Source of the DNA: Eopsaltria australis
Lineage: Eukaryota; Chordata; Aves; Passeriformes; Petroicidae
Direction of reading: 5' to 3'
Assembly: GCA_034509425.1 (NCBI GenBank)
Contig: JAVTVJ010001358.1
Span: 1 to 64,000, forward strand
Length of the DNA stretch: 64,000 nucleotides
The notes under the pieces were generated by a model. It did not search any database and was not told where the DNA came from. It saw only the letters and a list, made by a program, of their open reading frames with translations. The position numbers and the translations under genes were made by a program. Shown here piece after piece: positions 52,201-64,000 of this stretch. The first letter of the stretch is position 1; the number at the start of each line of letters is the position of its first letter.

Positions 52201-52387
52201 AAGCCCTAAACAAGAACCTTTAGAAGCTTTTTCTCTGCAAATGGTTTTTTCTAAAACATTACTCAAGTTCTACACACTGCGGACACACGGCCAATATTTT
52301 GTGGATAATTCAAAATTAATTAGTAAACTGTCATAGGAGTAAAAGTTAGTATTTAAAACTACTAACAGGTGGGAACAGAAAATGTCT

Positions 52388-52522
52388 TTCAGGTTGGATG
52401 TGGCTTTGAGCAAGCTGGTCTAGTGGGTACCATCTCTGCCCATGACAGGGGGGCTAGAACTGGTTGATCTATAACGCTCCTTCCAACGCAAACCTTTCTG
52501 TGATCCCATGATTCTGTTATGT
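52388..52522 (+). mobile_element. CR1 LINE 3' end fragment
   Basis: The run CAGGTTGGATGTGGCTTTGA, CAAGCTGGTCTAGTGGG, CTAGAACTGGTTGATC, CTCCTTCCAACGCAAACC and the terminal TTCTGTGATCCCATGATTCT are the last 130 bp of an avian CR1, in forward orientation. It is severely 5'-truncated. The end shows the imperfect ATTCTRTG-type 3' repeats that mark CR1. Confidence 0.92.
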
Positions 52523-53349
52523 ATTTTGGGGTTTGAATCTGTTTAAGATGACTGGTGCTGTAGTCTCTAAAATCTGACTGAGATACAGAAACTAGAGTTG
52601 TTAAACAAAAATTATTTGTTATGCTCACAGGTACCTTTGAGAAGAAATGGAAGGAAAATGAGGCTTGACAACTCAGGAGCTGGTCTGAGGATTTGTTTGG
52701 CTTCCCTCATAATGTACTATCAGCAGCAGATTGTAGAGCAGATGGAAAAGAACTAGACTTCAAGCAATGTACAGATTATGAAACTGAGGAGATTGTTTCT
52801 TTACTGTATTACTTGAAAACTGTATATAAAGAACAACTGTGTCTAGGGCCAGTGATCTGACAGGAGCTGGCATGTAGTCACAGCAGAGAGTTTCACATGG
52901 AAAACACAGCAAAGAGTACAGCCAGTTCTTCCACTCCTTGGCTGACAAAGCAAGCACCTTTGCTGTGACTTCTTAACTAACCAGTCCAATGCTTGATGTA
53001 ACTTTGCTCTGTATTGTACTGACTGCTTTATTTTCTGCTCCCTACAAGACAGCATTTTAAATAAAATTATCATTGAAATATAGAGGGAAAAATGACAGAA
53101 GGTTTTATCCTCAAATCAACAGCTCTCTATTGCAGACTGACCATTTTACAATAGTCTTAATGTCTTGAAAGTGAGTTCTCAGAAGACAGACACATCAGAA
53201 CCTCACACTACTCAGGTTTTTGCTTTGGTACTGTCACTTGTAATACAACTGTAAGACACACAAATGAAGAAAATACACAATTTGTGATTGGAACTTCATT
53301 GAAAGAAATATTCTCCTAATTTTTCCTAAGGAGGAGCACATCTTCAAAC
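52523..53349. other. Gene-free spacer
   Basis: No gene, RNA or repeat family recognised between the CR1 tail and the GA microsatellite. Confidence 0.5.
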
Positions 53350-53424
53350 AAGAGAGAGAGAGAGAGAGGGAGAGTGAGTGAGTGAGAGAGCGAGAGAGAG
53401 AGAGAGCAAGAGAGAGAGAGAGAG

Positions 53425-53461
<37 letters not shown>
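53350..53461 (+). repeat. (GA)n microsatellite
   Basis: About 112 bp of GA dinucleotides with interruptions (GTGA repeats near 53373-53385, and CAAG/CGAG variants). The final uninterrupted block from about 53428 is the longest. On the other strand it would encode Ser-Leu repeats, which is an artefact of the repeat rather than a protein. Likely polymorphic. Confidence 0.97.
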
Positions 53462-53463
<2 letters not shown>

Positions 53464-53696
53464 TATGCACATGTCTTTCTGATACCCAGACACTAAGCTT
53501 TGATGCTTTTGGCTACGTTTTTAAGGTCTGTTAGTTACAAATACTACTGAGCTTCATCTCAACTATAGACTTTAAAAAAATTCTCAATTTCAGTTAGTAA
53601 TTCTAAGACTCCCTGGAAGAGTCCACTTCTCTCCAGAGTAAATGAAGAAGAATAAGCACTTCACAGACATAACTCATCTGATTTATCTTAAACATC

Positions 53697-53803
53697 TGTG
53701 CTGGGTCTGCCTGAGATGGAGCCAATTTTCTTTATAGCATCTCACATGATGCTGTCTTTTAGATTTGTGACCTAAAGAGTGCTGGTAACACACTGATGCT
53801 GCC
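53697..53803 (+). mobile_element. 5' fragment of an avian ERVL-type LTR
   Basis: Starts TGTGCTGGGTCTGCC, followed by GAGATGGAGCCAATTTTCTT, TATAGCATCTCACATGATGC and TGGTAACACACTGATG. This is the beginning of the LTR family of which 55149-55700 is a fuller copy; compare GGTCTGGTTGGGATGGAC, TTAGCAGCCCATACAGTGCT and TTGGCAACACACTGATG there. Only the first 107 bp or so remain. Family placement (class III, ERVL-like) is from memory of similar chicken and songbird LTRs. Confidence 0.6.
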
Positions 53804-55148
53804 TTCCTGTTAGCTTACTTTGTTAACATGCACGAACACCTTTGAATCAGATGAATCATCTGGGGATTTCAGTTCCATTGAATGTAAAAGTAGTTAGTTA
53901 AATGCAAACTCGTCTTTATTGGTTCTTAAACTATGAAATATGACCAAATAGGGATTTTTATGTTTTAAGACTGCCACAGTTCAGATTTCTTGAGTGAAGG
54001 TCTAACATTACTTGTAGTCTACACATATCCCAAACTGCAACTGAAACTGGTGACTTCAGTTAAAATATGTAGCCTGGAAAATACCATTCTAAGTGAAAAA
54101 AATTACCTTTAAACTTATACATAAGACTGAAAAAGACATTTCCAAATCATGTAAAAGACTGCATGATAAAACATTGACAATAAGAAACTTTTAAAAGAAT
54201 AAGTAAACTGCAATTAAGATTTCATTAAAATATTAAGTTAAATCTAAAGCTGAAAAGATGACAGCAGGACAGACATAAACATAATAAACTGTGGAGTAAA
54301 TAGCTTTGTCTGATGCTCAATGTGGAAAACATTTCAAAATGCTACTCTTCAATAATAATTTGATCCAGAACTAATTTTATACTGGCTGAAAGTTATCATC
54401 CACATGTTACTAGCTGAAGCAGATAGGGTCCTTAATATGGATACCTTGAGAATTTTACCTTGGATGTGCCCAAGCTTCAGGAACACCATCAATGTATTTT
54501 ACAGTATTTCCTGAGTTTACTTATTGATTATGTGTGACATTTTGTAATTAAACTGACGAATAGAAGGAGTCGAAGGTTGCTGAATGGCCTGGCAGAGCAA
54601 TTCTAAACCCTCCCCTCTGCTCAGGAACAACCAGGGCAAAAATTCTCCCTGCATTCTGAAACCAGTTTAAGCCATGAGAATGTTTAGAAGCAGATAAAGT
54701 CAAATGTAATTCTTCAGGTAAAAGCAAGCATTTTAAGCTTGTAAAATAATATCTGGTCTTTTAAATGAGAAGATAGAAATAGTAAACAGCTCACCTTCAA
54801 GCAGCAATGGTCACATCACTGTGAAGGTACAAGGTAATAAAATAATGTGAGAACTAATCAATAGAAATTAGTCACTACAAGGAGAGTATGGTTAAATGAT
54901 CATATTTCAGGACTTTAAATCTCATTTATAGTTAACATTTATAGACACTTTACCTTAAGCTTATATTATTTTTCAAAATAAATATTTTTCCAGCTATATG
55001 TCAGATATATTGCCCACTCTGTTTTTTGTTTAAATATCTTGTTTAAATGTCATGTTTCACATGCTCTTGTGAACAAAACAGTATATGCATATCTAAATAC
55101 AGCCCTAAATCAGACATCATACTGGACATCTCCTTTTGCTACACACAT
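53804..55148. other. Spacer between two LTR pieces, no retroviral genes seen
   Basis: About 1.3 kb of AT-rich DNA. If the two flanking LTR pieces came from one provirus, gag or pol remnants would be expected here. I see none, and no primer-binding site after the left piece. Confidence 0.5.
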
Positions 55149-55700
55149 TGGGTCTGGTTGGGATGGACTTTACTTTCATTTTAGCAGCCCATACAGTGCT
55201 GTGCTTTACATTTATAGCTACAGGGGTGTTGGCAACACACTGATGTTTTGGCTATGACTGAGCAGCGCTCACACAGCATCAGGGCTGTTTCTCCAACCCA
55301 ACACTCAAAGGCCCACAGGCTGTGGATGTGCAGAGGTTTGGAGGGGAGACAGCTGGGGCACCTGGTCTGAACTAACCCAAAAGATACTCCGCATTGTATG
55401 CATCATACTCAGCCATAAAAGGGAGGGTGGGAAGAAGGGAGGGATGTTTAGGGTTATGATGCTTGCCTTCTGAAGGAATTGCCATGTGTATCAATTCTCC
55501 ACTTCCCAAAAATTCACTGGACATCTGTCTGCTGGCATGAAATGGTGAATAAATTTCTTCTTTTTTTCTTCCCTTTCACATGTGGCTTTTCCTTTTCTTA
55601 TTAAACTGTCTTTACCTCAACTCATGATCTTTTCCATCTTATTTTCTTTCTGTCCTCCTGAGGCATGGTGCTGGCAGGCAGTCAAAATCAGCCCTCCACA
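55149..55700 (+). mobile_element. Solo LTR, avian ERVL-type, old
   Basis: About 552 bp. It runs from TGGGTCTGGTTGGGATGG through TGAGCAGCGCTCACACAGCA to a TATA-like CATAAAAG (55414-55421), an AATAAA signal (55548-55553), ATTAAACTGTCTTTACCTCA (characteristic of this avian LTR family) and an end at ...GCCCTCCACA. Both promoter and polyadenylation landmarks are in the expected order. The 5-bp flanks (CACAT left, ATATA right) no longer match, so the copy is old or the ends are slightly misplaced. No internal region adjoins it. Confidence 0.75.
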
Positions 55701-56752
55701 ATATATTCTGTTCATCCTGAGTTTCTAGTAACAAAAAGGGTCCACAACTGATAAAGTAGTAAGTACTCTGATTTAATATTAATTTAAATATTCCTAAGTA
55801 ACATTTCAAATACAAATCACAATGCCAGACTTCTGGTAGGATTTTCAGAGATCCCCAGCACCAACATTAATCATGTTTATCTCTCAAATATGTAATGTTA
55901 AAATAAATAGAATCAGAGATTTTAAAAAAATTAATGTTCTTCATTTGCTAATATAAATTATTTACCAAACCAAAACAAAAAGCTCCGTAAAATTCCATTT
56001 TCATATTTTTTTAAATTTCCCCTATCTAGATAGAAGTACTGCATTCTTACATATAGATTAACTTTGTATCATCCTCTTCTGGCCACCATCTGGGAGGTTT
56101 ATACCATTGGAATCCTCAGTTCAAAATTTATGAACCAGAAAATTTCACAATTATATTTATGATAAATGTGTCCATCTAGTGAGAATTTTGAACATTAACA
56201 CGACAATGTAGATGATCTACAGAAACTCTAAAAATAAGTACCATCATGTCTGTGAGTTATTTCCTGCAATGTTTAAAGAACATTTTCTTGTCTTTGTTTG
56301 AAGGCTGTTCAGTAGTCTGTCACATTTGTGAACTGAAATCCCATTTCTTGTTCTGTACTGCAAATGAAAACAAAATCCTCTGCTAGATAATAGAAAAAAG
56401 AATGGATTGTGACACTGTCTCTTTTGATTTACTGGTTGTACAGGCACACTGTGCATTACACTGAGTCATCTCTTTAATTTCCCCAAAGATTTTATCTCAG
56501 AACTGGCAGGAGATCTCCCCCTTGCAGGAATCCAGTTCCACTTTTTCACATCCAGTTTTCACATTTGATATTATATTGGAGGGGGGTCATTTGCCAGCAC
56601 TTAAAGCTGATGGATTTTTACTCTTTCCTGTAGTGACCAGAATTCGGCTGTTCTACATACAGGTGATCCTTTTTTCCAAATAAAAACCCAGACAAGTAAC
56701 ACTGCAAATTAATGACTTTTACATATTTTCCTATCTTTATACTTCTCATGAA
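55701..56752. other. Gene-free spacer
   Basis: AT-rich DNA without recognised gene or repeat. Confidence 0.5.
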
Positions 56753-56870
56753 CACATAGAATAATTCAGGTTAGAAGAAAACTCTGGAGATGATGTAATA
56801 CAAGCTCCTGCTCAAGTCAGGACTGATTTCAACCTGAGCAGGTTGAGGGATGTTGAGATCTTCCCTCAGC
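56753..56870 (-). mobile_element. CR1 LINE 3' end fragment, reverse orientation
   Basis: CACATAGAATAATTCAGGTT, AGAAAACTCTGGAGATGATG, TCCTGCTCAAGTCAGGACTG and CCTGAGCAGGTTGAGGG are the reverse complement of the CR1 3' UTR ('...ccctgctcaagcaggg...agatcatctccagaggt...aaccattctgtg'). Similarity fades after about 56870. More diverged than the copy at 8.7 kb. Confidence 0.8.
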
Positions 56871-59800
56871 AGCAGAGCACAGCCCAAACTGTTGCTAAGC
56901 TTTGAGACCTCCAGAGCTGTAGTGGTCAGAGGTGAGGAGTAGCACAAAGGAGAGCCACTGTTGTGCTGAAGGTGCCACTTGGGAAACTGTTTAGGGTTTT
57001 ATTAGGATAATCGTACCAATTTCAGCCCTCTTTTGCAGCTGGGATGACCAATTTCAGGAAGAGCAGCAAGATCTCCAAAAGAAAAGTTTATTTCCATGTT
57101 CTGCATACTTTAAATACATTTCAACTGATCAGACAAGGAATGACAAATACTGTTCATCTAAATTTCAAGTGAAAGTTATATCTTCTTTTTATTGTTTTCT
57201 TTTTTTTTTTGTCAGAAGCGTATCCATCTGCCAGGTTTTTAGAGGGAGGTTTATGATAAGCATTTTGAACTGATGAAAAAGTGCACTCAATTTCTGAAAA
57301 TTTCAGATGAACTACATTCATCTTGGAGACAATTGTGTTGTTCGATAAAGAAAAACACAGCTCAACGTACAAGCAAATGTGTTAACTGGTTTTGGACAGA
57401 GAAGCCCGCAAAGAATTCTTGTTAAACAAGGATTTACTAACAGAATGATAAATAAAAAGCTATACTTTTGGATAGTTAAGAAGAAATCTTCACTGATTTG
57501 GCTTTGGTCTTTAACTGAACTGCTGAAATAGAGAGCAATTATAACTTCTTTCAGTATGTATTTTTCTATCCCCCTTAAAGGAAAACAAGACATTTGGCAT
57601 TAGTTTATCACATTGTCAGGAAGCTTTCCTAGGGCTGAGAGAACCCCTTATTAACAGGAGTGAAAGAAACCCTGCCACCGATGAGGAGCATATGGGTGTA
57701 CTCTCCCTCCACAGGACAGTCGGATTCTTCATGTGGTGTGGATATGATACATTTTCATTCACTTTTGCAACATACTTTTTCACCTTGTGTTCTCTCTAAT
57801 CTGTTGCAGGCTTGACAGTGTCTGGCACAGCCCCAAATCTATCCCGTAAGTAGCATGGCTGGCTGTGACAGTAAGCACAGTGCTGCCTTCCTATGCAAAG
57901 GTACCTGCGGGAAGACAGCACAAGCCTCATGGCTTTTTCCAGATAGCAGAATAAGTTAGTGTTTGCAAAAGAAGTACATGAACTCTGCTGGTATCATGCC
58001 TTCCGTCTGCAAGAGAAACAGCCAACAGAAGTTTGCTGAGAGTTTTACACCATTTTCTTATTTCCCTTTGTTTTAGAGTCCTATCATCACATGCATCTCT
58101 ATGTCTCTCAAGTAAGATTTAGTAATCAGCACTTCTTTTTCTCACAGAATGTTATATGACTACCATAAGATAAAACTGAAACCTCAAATGAAAATTTATT
58201 CATAGAAAATACAGAAATAGACTCTTCTTGTCCACAAAATAGATGACCATTAAACCAAATAAATTATTGCTCTTTCAGTCAATGTGGAATGATTTGGCCA
58301 GACTGGCAAGGTACGAAATAGCAATGCTTCAGATGCACTTCCTTATCAGGGATTTGTTTTCATTAAAAAAGATCATGTTTTCCCTTATGGAAATTTTGTG
58401 GCAGAAGTGTCTCCTCATTAAACAAAAACAGTTTGCTTCAAAACAATGAAGACAGAAAGGATTATTTTTGGAGTAAGACCAATAAGTCAATCCTACTTCT
58501 TTAAAAGCTGAATGGACTGTAGAAACAGTCAGTGTATCAAGTCCTTCAAGAGAGAAAGTAATCAAGACAGTAGAGTATTCTTGATGCCAACAGCAGAGCC
58601 AGTTTGGAACAAATATTAGCTTTCAATAATATCAGATGACCTCCAGGGCATAGAGAGAGTTGAAAGTGGAATGGATCCTTTGTTACTGGGAGAACTTTTT
58701 CCCCCAGATAGTCTGGGGATAAATTCCCCAAAAGATGAGAAAGAGAAGTAATATACGATGACATGTTTGACAGGCCAAATTTGAAATGCTGACACTTTTT
58801 GTTCTTAGTGTTGTAAGATACTGCTGTCATACGTTTGTTAACAATGTTTGAATAATTTTTCTGAGGTATTTTCAAATAATTTTAAGCACTGTGGTCAGCT
58901 TGAATGAAATATATACAAAGCATAAGGTAAATATTTCATCCTGAAGTACTTCTGGGCAGGGATGTAATAAAGCCAAAGAATCTGACTGGATACAGAAGAG
59001 ATCAGCCATAAGAAAAAATCGGCAATGAAAAGGTTTGCCATCAGTCTCTCTTCTCTTGGGCAATGCAGGCATTACAGTAAGCTTTCTTACTGCAAGCAGA
59101 TTTTTGCCACGACAGAGGCCTTCATTATTAATTGGTAGTTCTTTCAAGAGCTGATGACTATGGCTGCAAAAAGAAATTTATGTTTAAGGCAGGCCAAGTG
59201 AGTAACTGACCACTGCTTACTGGAATAAGAGCCATGAAACAATAGTGTAACAAGTGCCAAAAAGAGAAGTGATGCTGAAAGAGAGGAACTCATATATTTG
59301 TATTTCAGACTTTGTGTGGCCTCTAGGCTCACTCATCAGTCTTTTCTTAATGGAGTGAACCTTCTCAGAGCTGGTCAGTTATAACTGGAGAAAAAGGAAT
59401 GTTCACGCACCTTGAGTTTTGCAGTACTGATTTCAGGCTCTGACTACTGCTTCCTTGCAGATGCTGCTTATATAGCTTTGTCCTTACTCATGATGTCCAT
59501 CTCAGGTGAATTTCTTCCATATTTCATGTTTTAAACTATTTTTAAACAATATTATGACTATAAAATTTGCACTTCAATTTAAAAATAAGGTATGTGTTGA
59601 TTAGTTTTTTATTTAAGAGTTAGAACTCTTGATGGCACTCATGAACTCCTTTAACAGGAAGAGAACTTGAAAAATTGAAGTTTTGGGGAAAAAGTGAAAA
59701 GGGTTCTCAAAGGTCAGTGCTGGGATAACAGACCAAACCTAAAAAGGTTAGCACAGTAGATCATTAATTTTCCAGGTCAATCTGCCATTTCATGAGCAGG

Positions 59801-62800
59801 AATATGAGCTCTGCAGGTGGGCACAACATTTACAGTACAGTGCAACACCAATCTGTGACACTTCCAGTCTCCATCAGAGAATTTTTAATATTAAGATCCT
59901 GAAGGCAAAAGTGTGAAATAGCAAAGTGAAGCTGCCTCTGAGAATGTAGGTGGTATAAGCCAACATGCTTTGATTTAAAACAAATGCTTATTACTAAAAC
60001 AGATAAGGATTCAACTTCTGACTGGGGAAGTGCTTCCCAGAACCAAGTTCTTCTGACTGGAGGAGAACTTTGGTAACAAAAAAAAATTAATTTGAAACAA
60101 TATTTAAAGGAGCATAAAATAGATCTACCAGAGTACAAACAGCAAATGGAAATACTAAGAGCAGATATCATTATCACTGTTTTTCAGAGCCTTGGCTTTT
60201 TACTTTGTTTGTTTACAGGTTCTACAAACAAACATGCTTTGCTGGTCATTAACTAGTCTCTGGAGGTCCAGCTCCTTCTGTCTTAATTGGCATTCTTAGT
60301 CTTGAGCAATATAAAGACAACTCACATGGTGATCCAAGGAGGATCCACACTAAAGATGGATCTGTAAAGATAAACCAAAAATGACGCAAACACACATTTA
60401 ACCTGAATCATAATTTATAATCTAAATTACTTGAATAATGTTAATACTTACCTTCTAACATCAGTGTGTGTGAGGCATTCTGAGACTGATCTTATGTAAG
60501 TTCTTTATGGAAACAAGACCAAGTCACTTTTGTTCAATAGCAGTGCTCCCTCCTCACTTCCTGATAATATTTTTCACAATCTTCTTGAATGATACTGACT
60601 GCAGTGTATTTTCATTCCTTTTACAATTCTAAATATTGCATCGCATTAATAAACACAAATTATTTAAGGTAATAAATAAATAATTCACTTCCAAGCAGGG
60701 GTATTTGAGCTCATGTCAGACTGATATTACCCAAACAGGCTTCTGTTATAACCTTTTGGACAGAAGGGCTGCTATGATCAAAGTTAGTGTTTCTCAAAAC
60801 ATAAGTTCCTTTAAGCCAATCCTGTACAGAATCCACGCTGTTCTTGTGTTAGTAGGACTGCAACCTTGGTCATATATAGGCAACTTTATTGGAAAATAGC
60901 TTTGTGAACTCAGCACCAAATCAATACTGCTGTTAACAGGAAAGATTGAGTAACATAGTAACTGCATGGGTCACTATTTAATGTCAACAACACTTTAAAT
61001 GCTTTGTGCAATGAGTTTTTAAACAACTGCATTAAATGGCCATAAAATAGCCTAAAATATCAGTATGATATTCATTAATTTATTCTGACAGAATTTCATC
61101 AATGGAATTGAAAGGCATCATGTTACTAATTTGCTAGACTTCCCTAAAATAACCTAACCAATGAGATTAGGGATTTATGTGTATACTCTGTCCCAAGGCT
61201 TTTATCTTGGATCCATCCCAGCCTTGAAATAGGTCCCACTGAGAATTATTTACTTTCAAAATGGTAATAGTCAGTAATTTTAGAAGCTCAGTTGAACAGC
61301 TTCAAGTCAATGAAATCTTACAAATGAGTTCAAAGTTTAAGATGCTTGCTTAGTATTATCAGTTTACAGGAGTCAATAATTTTTACAATGTTTTGAAATT
61401 TTCAGTTAGACATCTTTTTAACTGTGTTCTAACTTTTTAAAAGCCTGCACTCAATATCTTAATGAAACCATAACATACCTGAAGTAAACAATATCCCAGC
61501 AACTATGGTATTTCCATGGGTTGATTAGTTACAAATAAGAAGTATTGAGATGAAATATGCAGCAGGGATCCAATGAAAGGACAGGTCCAAATACAAGATG
61601 CATTAAGGATGCAAGAAGTACATTACAGCATGTAAGGAGTAGTGAAATACATAACTGGCCTCCACATTCATGTGACTCCCAGAGAGAAAGAGAGAACTTA
61701 GGTATTTTACTAGCATTTAGGTACTGAAATACACTTTTTGGTTTTGAAATAAATTGTGCTGCAAGCTGGCTGCTATAGTCAGCTACAGCAGAACACTTAC
61801 CTTCAGGTATATCACTAAAGCTGTGGTATCAGAAAGTGTGTACTTAAATTAAGCATGGTTTCCTGAACCACAGCATCCTGGAAAAACCAAGTTCTTTGGA
61901 AGCAACCTCTATAATAATTCTGGGGAAACAGAAGCTTTTCTTATCAGTCACTACACAGTAGATGTTGCTCAGCTGGCTTAGGTGATACAGTCTGCAGAGA
62001 GCCCTCAGCATTCACATAGGAGAAATGAACAAACCAGAACTGAATAAACAAACAACCAAAAATATTTTAAAACAACTGTTACAAAACTACAAGCATTACA
62101 GGCCTAATTCTCCACTACTTTGTGTCATATATATAGGGCTTCACAGAAAGTGAATATGAAGTTACTAAGAAAAGTGGTACACATTTTCTTTGGCAGATGA
62201 CTGGACTAGTCTCAGGATAAAAATTCCTTATATACATAGGTAAAGAATACAAACTAAGAATAAGTCACAATACATAACCAGGTTAGGAACATACAAAACC
62301 AGAAATAATCTCTAAGTTGAAGTTATCAACTATAACAAGGCAAAATGCAACACCAGGTATTCATGTCAAGAATTCCATGTAGAGACTTGCTTGAAGAAAA
62401 GATAAATGTAACTAAAAGTCACAAACATTAGATAGTCAGCTAAGGAGAGCAGCAAAGTTCCTTGGATTCACAGATTTAAACAACTCATGGTTTCATCTCA
62501 GCTGGCTCTCCTTTAAGTGGACACCTTACGTTTTCAGGGTCATGTAAGTTGAAAATAAGCAGCAAATCCAATTTGATCAAAAAGGGCTGAGGTTGAATAT
62601 GGGATTCTAAAATCACACGTGCCATTCTAAAGGCTTTCATCTACTCAATCCAATACTAAACTACCTATTTCTGGACCAACACAAAGGGTAAAATGAAAAA
62701 AAAATGCAGAATTCAGGACATCACTGCAAGTGGATCTTAAGTTTTCAGTAATTATTTTCAAAACTAATTAATGAAGTAGACAAGTAAGCAAAGGCAATAG

Positions 62801-64000
62801 ATCACAATGAAACAGTATCTGTTCCTGACTGATTCACTACTGAAAGCAGTTGTCAAATAAAATATTACATACATAGGTACAACTGTAGTTCTATTTGGAA
62901 TTGTCAGTTTCAAAATAAAACTTCATTACTTGATATACAATGTATTTTGAATGTATTAATTGAACTAGTGCTACGTGCTAGTTTTATGAGTCAAACTAGA
63001 GCTAAAAGAGTATCAAGAACTTAATGTTCAAGTATGTAATGCTGAATCTCTGCACAAGGCCATGGAATACTGCAAATAGGTGTGAGCTCATAGGCACCAA
63101 CTGGATTGGTCTAATTTACACTCACTGACAAGCTGACCCTACCTTTATCTCGTTTCATTAAGATACATTAATGATAGAGGTTATCCAGTAAAGAAACAAA
63201 GAATCCCTAGATGAGATAGATGGTGATCATTAATGGTGCACATTACCCTGGTGTTGTGCATACAGATTGATTTCACCAAATACCAACTTTAACATACAAT
63301 AGAAGGCTCAAACAACAATGCTGCAAGATTAACAATGTAGTCTCTACAAATTTGGGGCTATTGCACATTTGAATTTGCTCTGCTGAAACATCCTCATCAG
63401 CAAAGTATTCAAGGGCACTTTTAACTCACTGTAATTTAGGAATTAAATACATATACTTCTAAGTTTTCTCACGCAGACCTAAAACCATTGGTCATTTTAC
63501 TGAATTTCCCCTCTTTGACTGCATTTTGCAGCAATTGACACTATGTACGAATCTCTGTCTGTTATTAACACAAGTGTGGGGGAAATGATATCGATTCCTT
63601 CATTGCCATTTCAATTCCTGAATCTTTATCTACACTTTCTATTTACATGGTTAGTTCTGTCATCCCAGTCTTTTGGTTTTCCATTATTTCTCTTTATGCC
63701 ACCATACCTTAGGCCTGCTTACACCGTGGGTTACAGTACTGGAGTGTGAACCAGGAGATGCTGACACTGCAAAACTGCCTGGCTGAGGAGGAAATAATTC
63801 TGTTATGAATTAATATCTCAGACACAGACCAAAGAAACCACATGGAGCTGACAAGAGATAAATAAGATCATGCTGCTAGAATCACTTGCCTTGCTCTAGA
63901 GAATGCCAAATGAGAAGGGCTGACATTCCCACTAACATTTCAAGCTTCCAAACATAAACAGAAATAAATTACTTTAACTCCTTGTAGACAGGCATTCACT
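56871..64000. other. 7.1 kb of gene-free DNA
   Basis: No frame above 115 codons (59830-60177 minus) and no recognised protein, RNA or repeat family. A 10-T run lies near 57201-57210. The last part ends in ordinary AT-rich DNA. Confidence 0.5.

Larger units (their letters stand above)
50037..52387. other. Gene-free DNA with a poly-G run and a short tandem duplication
   Basis: No recognised gene or interspersed repeat. The G run at 51072-51086 and the 20-bp duplication at 52161-52200 are entered separately. Confidence 0.5.

Noticed and set aside
53234..53470. Reverse frame rich in Ser-Leu repeats, resembling a low-complexity signal or membrane peptide
   Set aside because: It is simply the translated (GA)n microsatellite.
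1..64000. CRISPR arrays, bacterial operons, phage or plasmid features
   Set aside because: Composition, CR1 LINEs and ERV LTRs show vertebrate nuclear DNA. No regularly spaced repeats or bacterial gene organisation are present.
1..64000. Functional tRNA, rRNA, snRNA or 7SK genes
   Set aside because: I looked for the familiar promoter boxes and conserved ends and saw only one isolated B-box-like motif near 49970.

Overview
This looks like a piece of a bird nuclear genome. The evidence is interspersed repeats: several 3' ends of avian-type CR1 LINEs, a fairly young solo LTR of avian endogenous-retrovirus type, older LTR pieces of a family widespread in birds, and very old amniote repeats (an L3-like CR1, a MIR-like SINE). 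Base composition is AT-rich with short open frames throughout. I find no intact host protein-coding gene and no exon I would defend as coding. The window is best read as intergenic or deep intronic DNA of a macrochromosome. The species cannot be fixed from what I can see.

Layout. 1-2107 is AT-rich DNA holding a short reverse-strand LTR (809-1035) with a G-rich, polypurine-tract-like sequence at its upstream edge. 2113-3048 is a complete solo LTR, TGT...ACA, bounded by a perfect 5-bp target duplication (CTATC). It is the only strongly GC-rich stretch, and the longest open frames of the window lie inside it by chance. 3054-8675 is gene-free AT-rich DNA with a long A/T tract at 7884-7994. A short reverse-strand CR1 tail is at 8676-8793. 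A larger CR1 (about 10712-11965, forward) keeps a decayed reverse-transcriptase C-terminal half and the 3' UTR. 11971-33239 has no gene; it holds hairpins, a homeodomain-site cluster near 16.6 kb and a MITE-like element at 25477-25589. A MIR-like SINE lies at 33245-33440, an internally deleted ancient CR1 at about 38400-39063, and a second ancient CR1 tail in reverse at 45165-45300. A tRNA-related fragment may lie near 50 kb. From 52 to 57 kb come a CR1 tail (52388-52522), a (GA)n microsatellite (53350-53461), two same-orientation copies of one LTR family (53697-53803 and 55149-55700) and another CR1 tail (56753-56870). 57-64 kb is featureless.

No genes act together here. What the window records is several ages of retrotransposition: ancient (L3-like CR1, MIR, MITE), intermediate (CR1 tails, the 55-kb LTR) and relatively recent (the 2.1-3.0 kb solo LTR). 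I found no undescribed functional system. The most useful leads are the LTR at 2113-3048 as a possible promoter, a weak exon-like segment at 9091-9169, and two candidate conserved non-coding clusters. All identifications are by eye against remembered family consensus features; no search was run.
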